A stretch of DNA of 64,000 nucleotides, from the NCBI GenBank assembly GCA_964489735.1, contig CAZBAL010000007.1, positions 1 through 64,000 on the forward strand. Reading direction: 5' to 3'. Positions within the stretch are counted from its first letter, which is position 1; each line of letters begins with the position of its first letter. Source of the stretch: Andreesenia sp964489735. Its GTDB lineage: Bacteria > Bacillota > Clostridia > Tissierellales > Gottschalkiaceae. Under the pieces are notes generated by a model. It saw only the letters and a list, made by a program, of their open reading frames with translations, did not search any database and had not been told where the DNA came from. This document shows positions 25,482-34,035 of the stretch, one piece after another. Made by a program: the position numbers and the translations under genes.

Positions 25482-26313
25482 AGATTTTATTAAAAAGGGC
25501 ATACTATCTTCTTTAGTTCCTATCATATTTATACTTGTATGGATTTACTATGGAAATAGATTAAATAATCCGTTGATACTTCCTAAGCTAGGCAAGGTTA
25601 CAAGTAATTTTGCTAATGCTAATGATAACTTTATAGGACTAGGCTCGATTCCGAGAAATATACTTGTGAGCCTTATAAGAGTCATGATGGGATATATAAT
25701 AGCTATAATGGTAGCACTCCCATTAGGAGTATTGATGGGTTATAAAAGAAATGTATACTATCTTTTTAATAACTTTATTAATATGTTTAGACCAGTGCCT
25801 CCATTGGGGTGGATACCATTGATATTAGCGTGGTTTGGTATAGCATCTGTATCCACAATTTTGAGGATGGATTATGGACCAACGCAAGTGTTTTTTAATA
25901 ATTTTAAGGTTTCTATGATATTTATAATAGCAATTGGTGCTTTTTTTCCTGTTCTGACAAGCTCTACTTTCGGGGTAAAAACTGTTCCAAAGCCTTATAT
26001 TGATTCAGCTAAAATGCTAGGAGCAAGTGAAAAAGATATATTTTTCAAGATTTTAATTCCAGGGGCAGCACCTACTATAATAAATGGACTCAGAACGGGA
26101 CTTGGTACAGCTTGGGGATGTCTTGTAGCAGCAGAAATGTTGCCAGGTAGTCTTTCTGGAGTTGGCTATATGATAACACATGCTTACCAACTTGCAAGAA
26201 TTGATCTTGTTATCACAGGAATAATATGTATAGGTGTAGTTGGAGCTTTGCTAGACTACGTATTTATCATACTTGAAAGAACAAAATTTTCATGGCCTGA
26301 AAAAATGAAGTAG
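25468..26313 (+). CDS. ABC transporter permease, taurine/nitrate class
   Basis: Membrane subunit of the same importer, 281 residues, about six hydrophobic segments. The coupling loop is PYIDSAKMLGASEKDIFFKILIPGAAPTIINGLRTGLGTAWGCLVAAEML, strongly typical of the SsuC/TauC group. About 17 residues (RMDYGPTQVFFNNFK) are inserted between two central helices, after FGIASVSTIL. GTG 25468 starts inside the last codons of the binding-protein gene, with AGAGG upstream, so the two are coupled. Confidence 0.88.
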   Translation: MTKNRDFIKKGILSSLVPIIFILVWIYYGNRLNNPLILPKLGKVTSNFANANDNFIGLGSIPRNILVSLIRVMMGYIIAIMVALPLGVLMGYKRNVYYLFNNFINMFRPVPPLGWIPLILAWFGIASVSTILRMDYGPTQVFFNNFKVSMIFIIAIGAFFPVLTSSTFGVKTVPKPYIDSAKMLGASEKDIFFKILIPGAAPTIINGLRTGLGTAWGCLVAAEMLPGSLSGVGYMITHAYQLARIDLVITGIICIGVVGALLDYVFIILERTKFSWPEKMK

Positions 26314-26321
26314 GTGATACT

Positions 26322-27077
26322 TTGAAAGAATTAATCAGATTAGAAAAGTTGGCTAAGACTTTCTTAACAGAAAAAGATAGAGAAATAGAAGCTCTAAAAG
26401 ATATTGACTTATCTATTAAAAAGAATGAATTTATCTGCATAGTGGGGCCTTCCGGATGTGGTAAATCTACTTTATTGAGAGTTATATCAGGACTAGAAGA
26501 CATTACATCAGGAGAAATTATTTTTAATAATCAAGAGATTTCGAGTTCAAAGGATATTGGAATGGTATTTCAAAATTATTCTTTATATCCATGGAGGACA
26601 GTTATAGATAATATTTCCATCGGACTTGAATTTGGTGGCATAGCAAAGTCTGAGAGATTAGTTATAGCTAGAGACTATCTAGAAAAAGTGGGTTTAAGTA
26701 AATTTGCTGATGTTTATCCGTATGAGCTTTCTGGAGGAATGCAGCAAAGAGTTGCAATAGCAAGAGCTCTTGCAACATCTCCCAAAGTCCTTCTTATGGA
26801 TGAACCTTTAGGAGCATTAGATGCATATACTAGACTTTCACTTCAAAAAGAGATACTGAGTCTTTGTGATAACAACGACAATACAGTAATTTTTGTAACG
26901 CATAGTATAGATGAAGCTGTATTCTTAGCTGATAGAATAATAGTGATGACACCTGCTCCAGGTAGAATAGAAGAAATAATAGAAATAAATCTTAGTAAAC
27001 CGAGAGATAGGACATCTATTGAATTTATCAGCATTACAAGCAAAATACTTTCAATCCTTGATAGTTTTCAGCAATGA
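26322..27077 (+). CDS. ABC transporter ATP-binding protein, taurine/nitrate class
   Basis: ATPase subunit of the preceding permease, 251 residues. Walker A GPSGCGKST, Q-loop FQNYSLYPWRTV, signature LSGGMQQRVAIARAL, Walker B VLLMDEPLGALD, switch histidine FVTHSIDEAVFLADRIIVM. All typical of the SsuB/TauB group. TTG 26322 is the start, with AGGTGAT upstream, eight bases after the permease stop. The operon ends at the terminator 27088-27140. Confidence 0.92.
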   Translation: MKELIRLEKLAKTFLTEKDREIEALKDIDLSIKKNEFICIVGPSGCGKSTLLRVISGLEDITSGEIIFNNQEISSSKDIGMVFQNYSLYPWRTVIDNISIGLEFGGIAKSERLVIARDYLEKVGLSKFADVYPYELSGGMQQRVAIARALATSPKVLLMDEPLGALDAYTRLSLQKEILSLCDNNDNTVIFVTHSIDEAVFLADRIIVMTPAPGRIEEIIEINLSKPRDRTSIEFISITSKILSILDSFQQ

Positions 27078-27087
27078 AATAATGATG

Positions 27088-27140
27088 AAGCCGATGAATT
27101 AAGTTTTGTGGTAAACAACTTTATAATTCATCGGCTTTTT
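27088..27140 (+). terminator. Terminator of the taurine/nitrate-class transporter operon
   Basis: AAGCCGATGAATT (27088-27100) and its perfect complement (27125-27137), then TTTTT. It separates the operon from the cobalamin riboswitch that follows. Confidence 0.9.
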
Positions 27141-27324
27141 ATGTTCTTATATATCAAGAAAAAATACATACGTAAGAACTAACGGTATATAGTTGTCACG
27201 GTTTTGTTTATAAGAATAATATAGTAGGTATTAATTAGTAGTATATGAAATAGTTTTATAAAAATCTCGTAGGTTTGACATACTAGTCATTAAAAAGATA
27301 TAATCGATATATAAGTGAATACGA

Positions 27325-27500
27325 TCTTTAGGTACTGAAATATAATGTTTCGGTTTAATAGGGAAAATGGTGAGATGCCATTACAGCCCCCGCTACTGTA
27401 TGTGAGGACGAATCTTTATTATCCACTGGATAGAAAGCTGGGAAGGAAAGAGGAGGACGATGCACGAGTCAGGAGACCTGCCTATTGATTTTGCGGTACT
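27325..27500 (+). ncRNA. Cobalamin riboswitch
   Basis: Aptamer that binds adenosylcobalamin or a related corrinoid. Conserved pieces in order: GGTACTG near the 5' side; GGGAAAATGGTGAGATGCCATTACAGCCCCCGCTACTGT-type core (27361-27400); CCACTGG (27423-27429); GGGAAGG; and the B12 box AGTCAGGAGACCTGCCT (27467-27483). An intrinsic terminator follows at 27563-27593, so binding most likely ends transcription of the cobalt-uptake and corrin operon. Exact ends are approximate. The second tetrapyrrole operon (from 41747) has no such element. Confidence 0.95.
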
Positions 27501-27562
27501 GATAGCTTCGGAGGGAAGTTAAGGACTAAAGTTGAGGAAGTTAATACTTCTGATTTCTGATG

Positions 27563-27593
27563 CCTTGCTTTTATACGAGTAAGGTCTTTTTTT
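27563..27593 (+). terminator. Riboswitch expression-platform terminator
   Basis: CCTTGCT (27563-27569) pairs with AGTAAGG (27578-27584, one G-U), then TC and seven T. It lies between the aptamer and the cbiM ribosome site, so it would act as the off state. Confidence 0.75.
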
Positions 27594-27635
27594 ATGGGTC
27601 TTAGCAGAAACGTAGAAAGAAAAGGGGAGAGTAGT

Positions 27636-28391
27636 TTGATATTAAGAAATCGGAAAAAATTATTTAATTTAAGAACTTTGTATTTTTTATTAGTAGTTAT
27701 GTTAATTCCATCAAGTGGTTTGGCAATGCATATAGGGGAAGGATATTTACCTATACCTCATGCATTGGCATATTTTGCATTGACAGCACCATTTTTTATT
27801 AAAGGGATTAAGGACATTAAAAAGAAAACAGAAAAAGATAAGAACGCAAAGATGTTCATAGCATTAGCAGGAGCATACTGTTTCTTGCTCTCGGCATTAA
27901 AATTACCATCGGTAACCGGTAGCTGTTCACATCCAACAGGAGTAGGATTTGGGGCTATAATACTGGGGCCATTTATAATGAGCGTATTAGGTACTCTTGT
28001 GCTTTTATTTCAAGCGGTGTTCTTATCACATGGTGGTTTGACTACATTGGGTGCGAATGCATTTTCAATGGCTGTAGTTGGACCAATAATAGCTTTTATA
28101 GCATATAGAGCTTTAAGAAATAGGAATAAAAATGTAGCAATATTTGTTGCGGCATTTTTAGCAGATCTGCTTACCTATGTTGTCACGACTGTACAGCTGA
28201 GTATGGCATTTCAGTCGCCTACTGGAGGATTAATTGAATCTATGAAGGCGATAGGGGCAGTATTTGCGACTACACAGATTCCTCTAGCTATTGCTGAAGG
28301 AATTTTAACAGTTTTTCTGTTTAATATTGTAGAAAAATACTCCAAGAGTGATATGGAAAAAATAATGGAGGTGCAGTATAGTGAAAACTAG
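27636..28391 (+). CDS. cbiM: Cobalt ECF transporter substrate-specific subunit CbiM
   Basis: Membrane protein that binds and admits cobalt. The mature N-terminus MHIGEGYLP contains the His residue of the metal site and follows a cleaved leader (LYFLLVVMLIPSSGLA). PIPHALAYFA, LPSVTGSCSHPTGVGFG, VFLSHGGLTTLGANAFSMAVVGP and AEGILTVFLF are all classic for CbiM. I place the start at TTG 27636, after AAAAGGGGAGAG; an ATG at 27594 follows the terminator U-run without a ribosome site. First gene of the riboswitch-controlled operon; overlaps cbiN. Confidence 0.93.
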   Translation: MILRNRKKLFNLRTLYFLLVVMLIPSSGLAMHIGEGYLPIPHALAYFALTAPFFIKGIKDIKKKTEKDKNAKMFIALAGAYCFLLSALKLPSVTGSCSHPTGVGFGAIILGPFIMSVLGTLVLLFQAVFLSHGGLTTLGANAFSMAVVGPIIAFIAYRALRNRNKNVAIFVAAFLADLLTYVVTTVQLSMAFQSPTGGLIESMKAIGAVFATTQIPLAIAEGILTVFLFNIVEKYSKSDMEKIMEVQYSEN

Positions 28392-28671
28392 AAATTATAT
28401 AGTACTTTCAGTTATACTAGCTGCACTAGTAATAGGATCATTATATATAGGCGCTAAAAATGGCGATCTTGAGGGAGCAGACGGAAAGGCTGAAGAACTG
28501 ATAGCAGAAATAAATCCTGACTATGAACCATGGATGGATAATTTATGGGAGATCCCGTCAGGCGAGATAGAGAGTGCGATATTTGCAATTCAGGCAGGAG
28601 TTGGAGGTATCGTAATCGGTTATATAATAGGTGTGATGAAGGGTGCTAAGAATAATAATAAGTCTGTCTAA
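28381..28671 (+). CDS. cbiN: Cobalt ECF transporter small subunit CbiN
   Basis: Two-helix membrane protein of 96 residues needed by CbiMQ for cobalt import. One helix is at the N-terminus (YIVLSVILAALVIGSLYIG), then an acidic loop with PDYEPWMDNLWEIPSGEIES (the family's P-Y-xPW motif) and a C-terminal helix. Start GTG 28381 overlaps the cbiM stop and has GGAGGTG before it. Confidence 0.92.
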   Translation: MKTRNYIVLSVILAALVIGSLYIGAKNGDLEGADGKAEELIAEINPDYEPWMDNLWEIPSGEIESAIFAIQAGVGGIVIGYIIGVMKGAKNNNKSV

Positions 28672-29353
28672 AATAAACAAGATTAGTCAGAATAGGATAT
28701 CAGAAAAATTACTGGTCTTTTTACTCCCGATAATTATATTGGGAATGAGTACGAAAACTATAATACCGTCACTTATAAATATTGTTTTTTGTTTAATATG
28801 TATTAAAAAGTTGGAAATTCCTTTTACAATCTATAGGAGGTTCGTAAAGGGGATTTCCCTTTTTGTAATTATGGGAGGTATTCCTATAATTTTCATAGAT
28901 TCATTGAATCTTGCAGTTATGACTTCACTTAGAAGCTTCTCTTCTGCAACATCAGTATTTTTACTGAGCACAACAACACCTATGGACTCAATATTCTATG
29001 AATTGAATAGATATAGTTTTTTTAAGGAGTTTTCTGAAATAGGTAGAAGTATGTTGAGGTTCATAATACTTATGGAAGATGAGTTTCTGAGAATAAAAAA
29101 TGCGATGGATTCAAGGTTTGGATTTGCAAATAGGAAAACAAGACTTAAGAACTTTGCAAGAGTTTTGGCTCTTTTGCTTATAAATATGATGAAGAGATGG
29201 GAAGAGATGGAGAACTCACTCATCAGCAGAGGTTATAGAGGAAGTTTGAATTTTACATTTAGTGAAAAGAAAAAATCGAGAAAGTTGATTGTGATAGGTG
29301 TTACACATAATCTTTTTTTGATATTAATAAATATAATAATTGGAAGGACGTAA
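28643..29353 (+). CDS. cbiQ: ECF transporter transmembrane subunit CbiQ
   Basis: T-component that couples CbiMN to an ATPase. 236 residues with about five hydrophobic segments. The two coupling-helix motifs are visible: AMDSRFGF and SLISRGYRG, in the cytoplasmic part. It overlaps cbiN by 29 bases if GTG 28643 is the start; the ribosome site is poor and the true start may be a little later. The usual next gene, cbiO (the ATPase), is absent: cbiX follows at once. Confidence 0.88.
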   Translation: MLRIIISLSKINKISQNRISEKLLVFLLPIIILGMSTKTIIPSLINIVFCLICIKKLEIPFTIYRRFVKGISLFVIMGGIPIIFIDSLNLAVMTSLRSFSSATSVFLLSTTTPMDSIFYELNRYSFFKEFSEIGRSMLRFIILMEDEFLRIKNAMDSRFGFANRKTRLKNFARVLALLLINMMKRWEEMENSLISRGYRGSLNFTFSEKKKSRKLIVIGVTHNLFLILINIIIGRT

Positions 29354-29357
29354 AAAA

Positions 29358-29729
29358 ATGAATGGAATTTTAGTTATTGGACATGGAAGCAGAGCAAGTG
29401 GAACGAAAGAGATATTTGAGAATGTAGTAAGTGCATTAGATAAAAAATTAGGAGATTCAGTAGTAGAAGGATGTTTTATGGAACTTTCTACACCATTAAT
29501 TCCAGAAACTATAGATAGAATGTATGAAAAAGGGGTAAGAAATATTACAGTACTACCTTATTTTCTATTTCCTGGGATTCATATTTTAGAGGACATTCCA
29601 GAGATATTAAAAGAGAAAAAGGAGAAATATGGCGATATTGAAATTTCAATGGCAAATCCAATAGGTTATGATGATAAGCTGGTTGAAATTCTCAAAGAAC
29701 GTGTAGAAGGTGAGAAGACTTGTATATAA
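29358..29729 (+). CDS. cbiX: Small sirohydrochlorin cobaltochelatase CbiX
   Basis: Inserts cobalt into sirohydrochlorin, the first committed step of the anaerobic cobalamin route. 123 residues, the short (CbiXS) form that works as a homodimer. GHGSRASGT at residues 8-16 carries the first active-site histidine; VLPYFLFPGIHILEDIP carries the second. Start ATG 29358, after GGAAGGA. It sits between the cobalt transporter and the corrin genes. Confidence 0.92.
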   Translation: MNGILVIGHGSRASGTKEIFENVVSALDKKLGDSVVEGCFMELSTPLIPETIDRMYEKGVRNITVLPYFLFPGIHILEDIPEILKEKKEKYGDIEISMANPIGYDDKLVEILKERVEGEKTCI

Positions 29730-30343
29730 AAGACCCAAATAAGATAGAGGGCAGAAGCTTTGAAATAATCAGCTCAAATATGAGAAATAAAGAGAGTTTT
29801 ACTGAAGAAGAACTTAAAGTTGTTATGAGAACTATTCATACGACAGGTGATTATGATTATGAAAATATTGTCAGAATAAAGAATGATGCAATCGAGTCAG
29901 GAAAGCGAGCATTCAGTTCAGGCTGTAGAATAATTACAGATACTAAAATGGCTCTATCTGGCATCAACAAGCCTGCTCTTGCAAAGCTTGGCTGTACAAT
30001 TGAGAACTTTATAGACAGAGAAGAAGTCTACGCTCTAGCAAAAGAAAAAGGGATTACCAGATCTATGGCTGCAATAGATTTTTCTGCTGATAATGATATA
30101 GATATTTATGTGATAGGCAATGCACCTACTGCGTTGTTCAGAATAGGTGAGCTCATAGAAGAAGGAAAAGCCAATCCAAAGCTGATAATAGGAGTTCCAG
30201 TAGGCTTTGTAGGTGCGGCAGAGTCTAAAGAGTATATACGTCAGTTTGATGTACCTACGATAACTACAGTAGGCAATAAGGGTGGAAGCAATGTCGCAGC
30301 ATCCATTGTAAATGCACTGATGTACATGCTGGTGGAAAGATAG
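29720..30343 (+). CDS. cbiC: Cobalt-precorrin-8 methylmutase CbiC
   Basis: Moves the methyl group from C11 to C12 to give cobyrinate. 207 residues. The catalytic histidine is in RTIHTTGDYDYENIV; GCRIITDTKMALSGI and IGVPVGFVGAAESKE are conserved blocks. The start appears to be TTG 29720, overlapping the end of cbiX, after AAGGTGAG. Confidence 0.93.
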   Translation: MYIKDPNKIEGRSFEIISSNMRNKESFTEEELKVVMRTIHTTGDYDYENIVRIKNDAIESGKRAFSSGCRIITDTKMALSGINKPALAKLGCTIENFIDREEVYALAKEKGITRSMAAIDFSADNDIDIYVIGNAPTALFRIGELIEEGKANPKLIIGVPVGFVGAAESKEYIRQFDVPTITTVGNKGGSNVAASIVNALMYMLVER

Positions 30344-30363
30344 AAAGAAGATAGGAAGAAAAT

Positions 30364-31455
30364 ATGAGAAAACTTGAAAAGTATGTTGTAAAAGATGGTA
30401 AAAAACTGAGATATGGATATACTACAGGTTCATGTGCCGCTGCTGCGTCTAAAGCAGCGGTTCTTCTTTTAAATGGGGAGTTAGACAGAGATTATATTAC
30501 GATTTCAGTACCTAAAGGGTTTGAAATTGAAATAGATATAGAGTCTATAGAACTGAAAAGCTCAGAAAACAGTGCAGGAAAAAATGACTTTGCTATAGTC
30601 TCAGTGATTAAAGATGCAGGAGATGACCCAGATGTCACAAATGAGATAGAGATATTTGCAAAGGCTAGCAGAAGATCAGATGGTGAAATACATATTAAAG
30701 GCGGAGTTGGAGTCGGGAAGATAACAATAGAAGGCTTTTGGGGAAAAGTCGGTGATTCAGCAATAAATCCTGTGCCAAGAAAAATGATAGAATCTGAGAT
30801 TAGAAAAGTTTCGGATTCTGGATATGATATTGAGATATTCGTTCCTAGTGGAGAAGAGATTGCAAAAAGGACATTTAATCAAAATATAGGGATTATAGGT
30901 GGAATATCAATAATAGGTACGAGCGGAATTGTTGAGCCAATGAGTGAAGATGCACTAAAAAAATGCATATATATGGAGATAGATAATATAGTCAATGCAG
31001 GGAAAAGTGAAATAATATTATATCCGGGAAACTATGGAGAGAAGATGGCTGCAGAGCTGTTTCCAAATAAAATAGGAGTGAAGATATCAAATTATATTGG
31101 AGAATCACTTCTATATTGTCAGTATAAAGGGATAGAAAAAATTAAGCTTGTAGGTCATATAGGTAAGTTTTCAAAGCTATCCCTAGGCGCATTCAATACC
31201 CACAGTAAAGTATGTGATATGAGAATAGAAGCGTTCGTGTATTATCTGGCGCTTAGAAATGATATGGAGACTATGAGATGTATTATGGATTTTAAAACAT
31301 CAGAAGAAGTCGTTGAATACTTGAAGAGCATATCAAAAGAATATATTTTTGAAGATATGAAAAATGGGTGTACAGAGAGAATTAAAAAATATCTAAAAGA
31401 TGAAGATTATGATATAGAAGTAGTGCTCTATTCTATGAAATATGGGGTGATATAG
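30364..31455 (+). CDS. cbiD: Cobalt-precorrin-5B C1-methyltransferase CbiD
   Basis: Methylates C1 of the ring in the anaerobic pathway with S-adenosylmethionine. 363 residues. The N-terminal signature LRYGYTTGSCAAAASKAAVL is diagnostic; KDAGDDPDVT and GGVGVGKITIEGF follow, and VGHIGKFSKLSLGAFNTHSK is the later family block. Start ATG 30364, with GAAGATAGGAAG upstream. Its stop overlaps the GTG of cbiE by one base. Confidence 0.95.
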   Translation: MRKLEKYVVKDGKKLRYGYTTGSCAAAASKAAVLLLNGELDRDYITISVPKGFEIEIDIESIELKSSENSAGKNDFAIVSVIKDAGDDPDVTNEIEIFAKASRRSDGEIHIKGGVGVGKITIEGFWGKVGDSAINPVPRKMIESEIRKVSDSGYDIEIFVPSGEEIAKRTFNQNIGIIGGISIIGTSGIVEPMSEDALKKCIYMEIDNIVNAGKSEIILYPGNYGEKMAAELFPNKIGVKISNYIGESLLYCQYKGIEKIKLVGHIGKFSKLSLGAFNTHSKVCDMRIEAFVYYLALRNDMETMRCIMDFKTSEEVVEYLKSISKEYIFEDMKNGCTERIKKYLKDEDYDIEVVLYSMKYGVI

Positions 31456-32066
31456 TGATAACAGTTGTAGGAACAGGACCGGGAAATATAAAGTATTTGA
31501 CAGAAGAGGCGAGAGATATGATATCGGACAGTAAAAATATAATCGCTTTTGGAAGGATATCTGAGTCCATGAAGAGCTTGAACTCAGGAATAAAAAAAGT
31601 CTCAAATGTTGAGCAAGTGAAAAATATTGTAATTGAAATTTTGAGCTCATCTACAGACAAATCACTAACCATACTGGCATCAGGAGATCCATGTTTTTAT
31701 GGAATAACAGACTACCTAACTAGAAACGGAATAGAAATTGATAGAGTTATAACGGGAATATCATCATTTCAGTATATGATGAGCAGGTTGAAAAGAAGTT
31801 CTAATGATATAAAGCCTATAAGTTTTCATGGAAGAGAATCAGATTTTTCATTATTCAAAAAAGGCAAATCATATTTTATACTTACTGATAAAATACACAG
31901 CCCGGATTATATTTCAAAGGAACTCTATGAAAATGGATTTACAGGAAAGATAACTTTAGGAGAAAACCTATCTTATGACAATGAGGTCATTAAAGAAAAA
32001 AGTATTGGGGAGCTGTTTGGGGAAAGAGAAATATCTGTAGTGGTGGTGGATTTAGATGTGGATTAA
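31455..32066 (+). CDS. cbiE: Cobalt-precorrin-7 C5-methyltransferase CbiE
   Basis: Tetrapyrrole methylase acting at C5. 203 residues; opens with VVGTGPGNIKYLTEEARDMI, the family's glycine-rich strand, and has LASGDPCFYGITDYL at the second site. GTG 31455 overlaps the cbiD stop. cbiE and cbiT are separate genes here, with an 11-base overlap; in many aerobes they are fused as cobL. Confidence 0.92.
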   Translation: MITVVGTGPGNIKYLTEEARDMISDSKNIIAFGRISESMKSLNSGIKKVSNVEQVKNIVIEILSSSTDKSLTILASGDPCFYGITDYLTRNGIEIDRVITGISSFQYMMSRLKRSSNDIKPISFHGRESDFSLFKKGKSYFILTDKIHSPDYISKELYENGFTGKITLGENLSYDNEVIKEKSIGELFGEREISVVVVDLDVD

Positions 32067-32607
32067 AGACGATGAGTTTATAAGAGGAAATATACCTATG
32101 AGTAAATTTGAAGTCAGGACACTGATTTTAGCTAATATGGATATATCAAAGGGAGACAGATTTCTTGATATAGGTGCAGGAACGGGTTCAGTATCAATTC
32201 AGGCAGCAAAGCTGGGAGCGGAGGTTAGCTCAATTGAAAGAGAAAAAGAAGGAATTGAACTTATAAAGAAAAATGCAGATAAGTTCAAAGTTAGAATAGA
32301 CCCTATAGAAGGTTATGCGCCGGAGGCTATCCCAAATCAGAAATTCAATAAGATTTTCATAGGCGGCAGTGGAGGGAATATGGCTGAAATAGTTGAAAAG
32401 TCATATGAAATACTGGAGAAAGATGGAGTTATTGCGGCATCATTTATCACGTTGAAAAATCTAGATATATTCAAGGAGAAGCTTAAAGAGCTAGGATTTA
32501 TTAATATAGAGACGGCTCTTATTCAAGTTTCAAGAGTGAAAACAAAAGCAGAGATGATGATAGCAGAGAACCCGATTTTCATAGTTAAAGGAGAAAAAAA
32601 TGAGTAG
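32056..32607 (+). CDS. cbiT: Cobalt-precorrin-6B C15-methyltransferase, decarboxylating, CbiT
   Basis: Rossmann-type methyltransferase (class I) that methylates C15 and decarboxylates the C12 acetate. 183 residues. It starts DDEFIRGNIPMSKFEVRTLILA, typical of CbiT, then the SAM motif DIGAGTGSVSIQAA and FIGGSGGNMAEIVE. ATG 32056 lies inside the end of cbiE. Confidence 0.93.
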   Translation: MWIKDDEFIRGNIPMSKFEVRTLILANMDISKGDRFLDIGAGTGSVSIQAAKLGAEVSSIEREKEGIELIKKNADKFKVRIDPIEGYAPEAIPNQKFNKIFIGGSGGNMAEIVEKSYEILEKDGVIAASFITLKNLDIFKEKLKELGFINIETALIQVSRVKTKAEMMIAENPIFIVKGEKNE

Positions 32608-33253
32608 ATTTTATGGTGTTGGAGTAGGTCCTGGAGATCCGGAACTGATAACATTAAAGGCTTTAAATTTAATTAAAAAGGCAAAATATATATTTGTGCC
32701 AAAGAGCAGAGATAATTCCATGGCTCAAAGTATTGTGAGGGAGTATCTAGAAGGAAAAGAGATTGTGGAACTTGAGTTTCCTATGGGAAAAGACAATTCT
32801 GAGCGCTATAGGAATGCGGCAAAATTTGCTGAAGAGAAACTCAAATTTGGAGATGTGGTATTCATAACGATAGGAGACCCAATGACCTATAGCACGTATA
32901 TATATCTATTAAGAGAGTTAGAAATACTGGATATAGAAGCTGAAACAGTACCTGGCATAAGCTCGTTCACAGCAGCTGCAAGCAGGATAAATCAACCATT
33001 AGCTATAAAAGATGAATCAATATATATCTGTGACAGCATGCCTGATAGGGATATACTGAAAAAATGTGAAACTGTCTGTGTTCTGAAATGCAATAGAAAG
33101 AAAACAGAGATAATAGAATTATTAGAAGAATATGGGTTTGAATATTTCTTTATAAAAAGAGTTTCAGGAATGGAAGAGAAGATCCTGACTGAAAAGAGTG
33201 AGATAATCAAAGAAGATGACTATATGTCCATAATTATAGGGAGGAAAAACTGA
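32600..33253 (+). CDS. cbiL: Cobalt-factor II / precorrin-2 C20-methyltransferase CbiL
   Basis: Adds the C20 methyl group. 217 residues; tetrapyrrole methylase with GVGVGPGDPELITLKALNLI at the N-terminus, VFITIGDPMTYSTYIYLLRE and VPGISSFTAAASRINQPLAI, the last being a good marker for CbiL. ATG 32600 follows AAAGGAG and overlaps cbiT by eight bases. Confidence 0.92.
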   Translation: MSRFYGVGVGPGDPELITLKALNLIKKAKYIFVPKSRDNSMAQSIVREYLEGKEIVELEFPMGKDNSERYRNAAKFAEEKLKFGDVVFITIGDPMTYSTYIYLLRELEILDIEAETVPGISSFTAAASRINQPLAIKDESIYICDSMPDRDILKKCETVCVLKCNRKKTEIIELLEEYGFEYFFIKRVSGMEEKILTEKSEIIKEDDYMSIIIGRKN

Positions 33254-34008
33254 TGTTTTATTTTGTTGGTGCAGGACCAGGAGATCCAGATCTTATAACG
33301 ATAAAAGGGAGAGATTTATTGGAAAAGGCTGATACAGTGATTTACGCAGGTTCATTAGTATCGAAGGAACATTTGGATTATTGCAAAGAAAAATGTGAAA
33401 AATACAACTCAGCATCTATGACACTTGAAGAAGTTATGGATATTGGAATATCAAGGGTCAAGGAAGGGAAGATGGTTGTTAGACTTCACACGGGAGATCC
33501 AAGTCTATATGGTGCTATAAGAGAGCAGATGGATATTTTAGATTCTGAAAATATAGAGTATGAGGTAGTTCCTGGGGTCAGCTCATTTGTCGCATCGGCG
33601 GCAGCAATAAAAAAAGAGTTTACATTGCCTAAAGTAAGTCAGACTGTAATTATAACGAGAATAGAAGGTAGGACTCCTGTTCCGGAGGATGAAGACTTAG
33701 AGAGTTTAGCCAGACATAAAGCTTCGATGTCTATATTTTTGTCTGTTGGCAGTATGGACAGAGTTGTAGAAAAGCTCAAAAAAGGATATGGTTCATCAGA
33801 TATTCCAGTTGCTGTTGTCTATAAAGCGACTTGGAAAGATGAGAAGATAATATTGGGAACACTTGAGGATATAGAAGAAAAAGTAAAAGAAGCTGGAATA
33901 AACAAGTTTGCTCAAATTCTTGTGGGAAATTTCATTGAAGGAGATTATGAGAGAAGTATGTTGTATCATCCAGACTTTACACATGAATTCAGAAAAGGAA
34001 ATAAATAG
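33253..34008 (+). CDS. cbiF: Cobalt-precorrin-4 C11-methyltransferase CbiF
   Basis: Methylates C11. 251 residues; opens with FVGAGPGDPDLITIKGRDLL, then VIYAGSLVSKEHLDYC, VRLHTGDPSLYGAIREQMD and VPGVSSFVASAAAIKKEFTLP, typical of the CbiF/CobM group. The ATG shares one base with the cbiL stop. The 27 bases to cbiG contain a ribosome site. Confidence 0.94.
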   Translation: MFYFVGAGPGDPDLITIKGRDLLEKADTVIYAGSLVSKEHLDYCKEKCEKYNSASMTLEEVMDIGISRVKEGKMVVRLHTGDPSLYGAIREQMDILDSENIEYEVVPGVSSFVASAAAIKKEFTLPKVSQTVIITRIEGRTPVPEDEDLESLARHKASMSIFLSVGSMDRVVEKLKKGYGSSDIPVAVVYKATWKDEKIILGTLEDIEEKVKEAGINKFAQILVGNFIEGDYERSMLYHPDFTHEFRKGNK

Positions 34009-34035
34009 CTGGTTGAACAGAAAAGAGGTACGATT

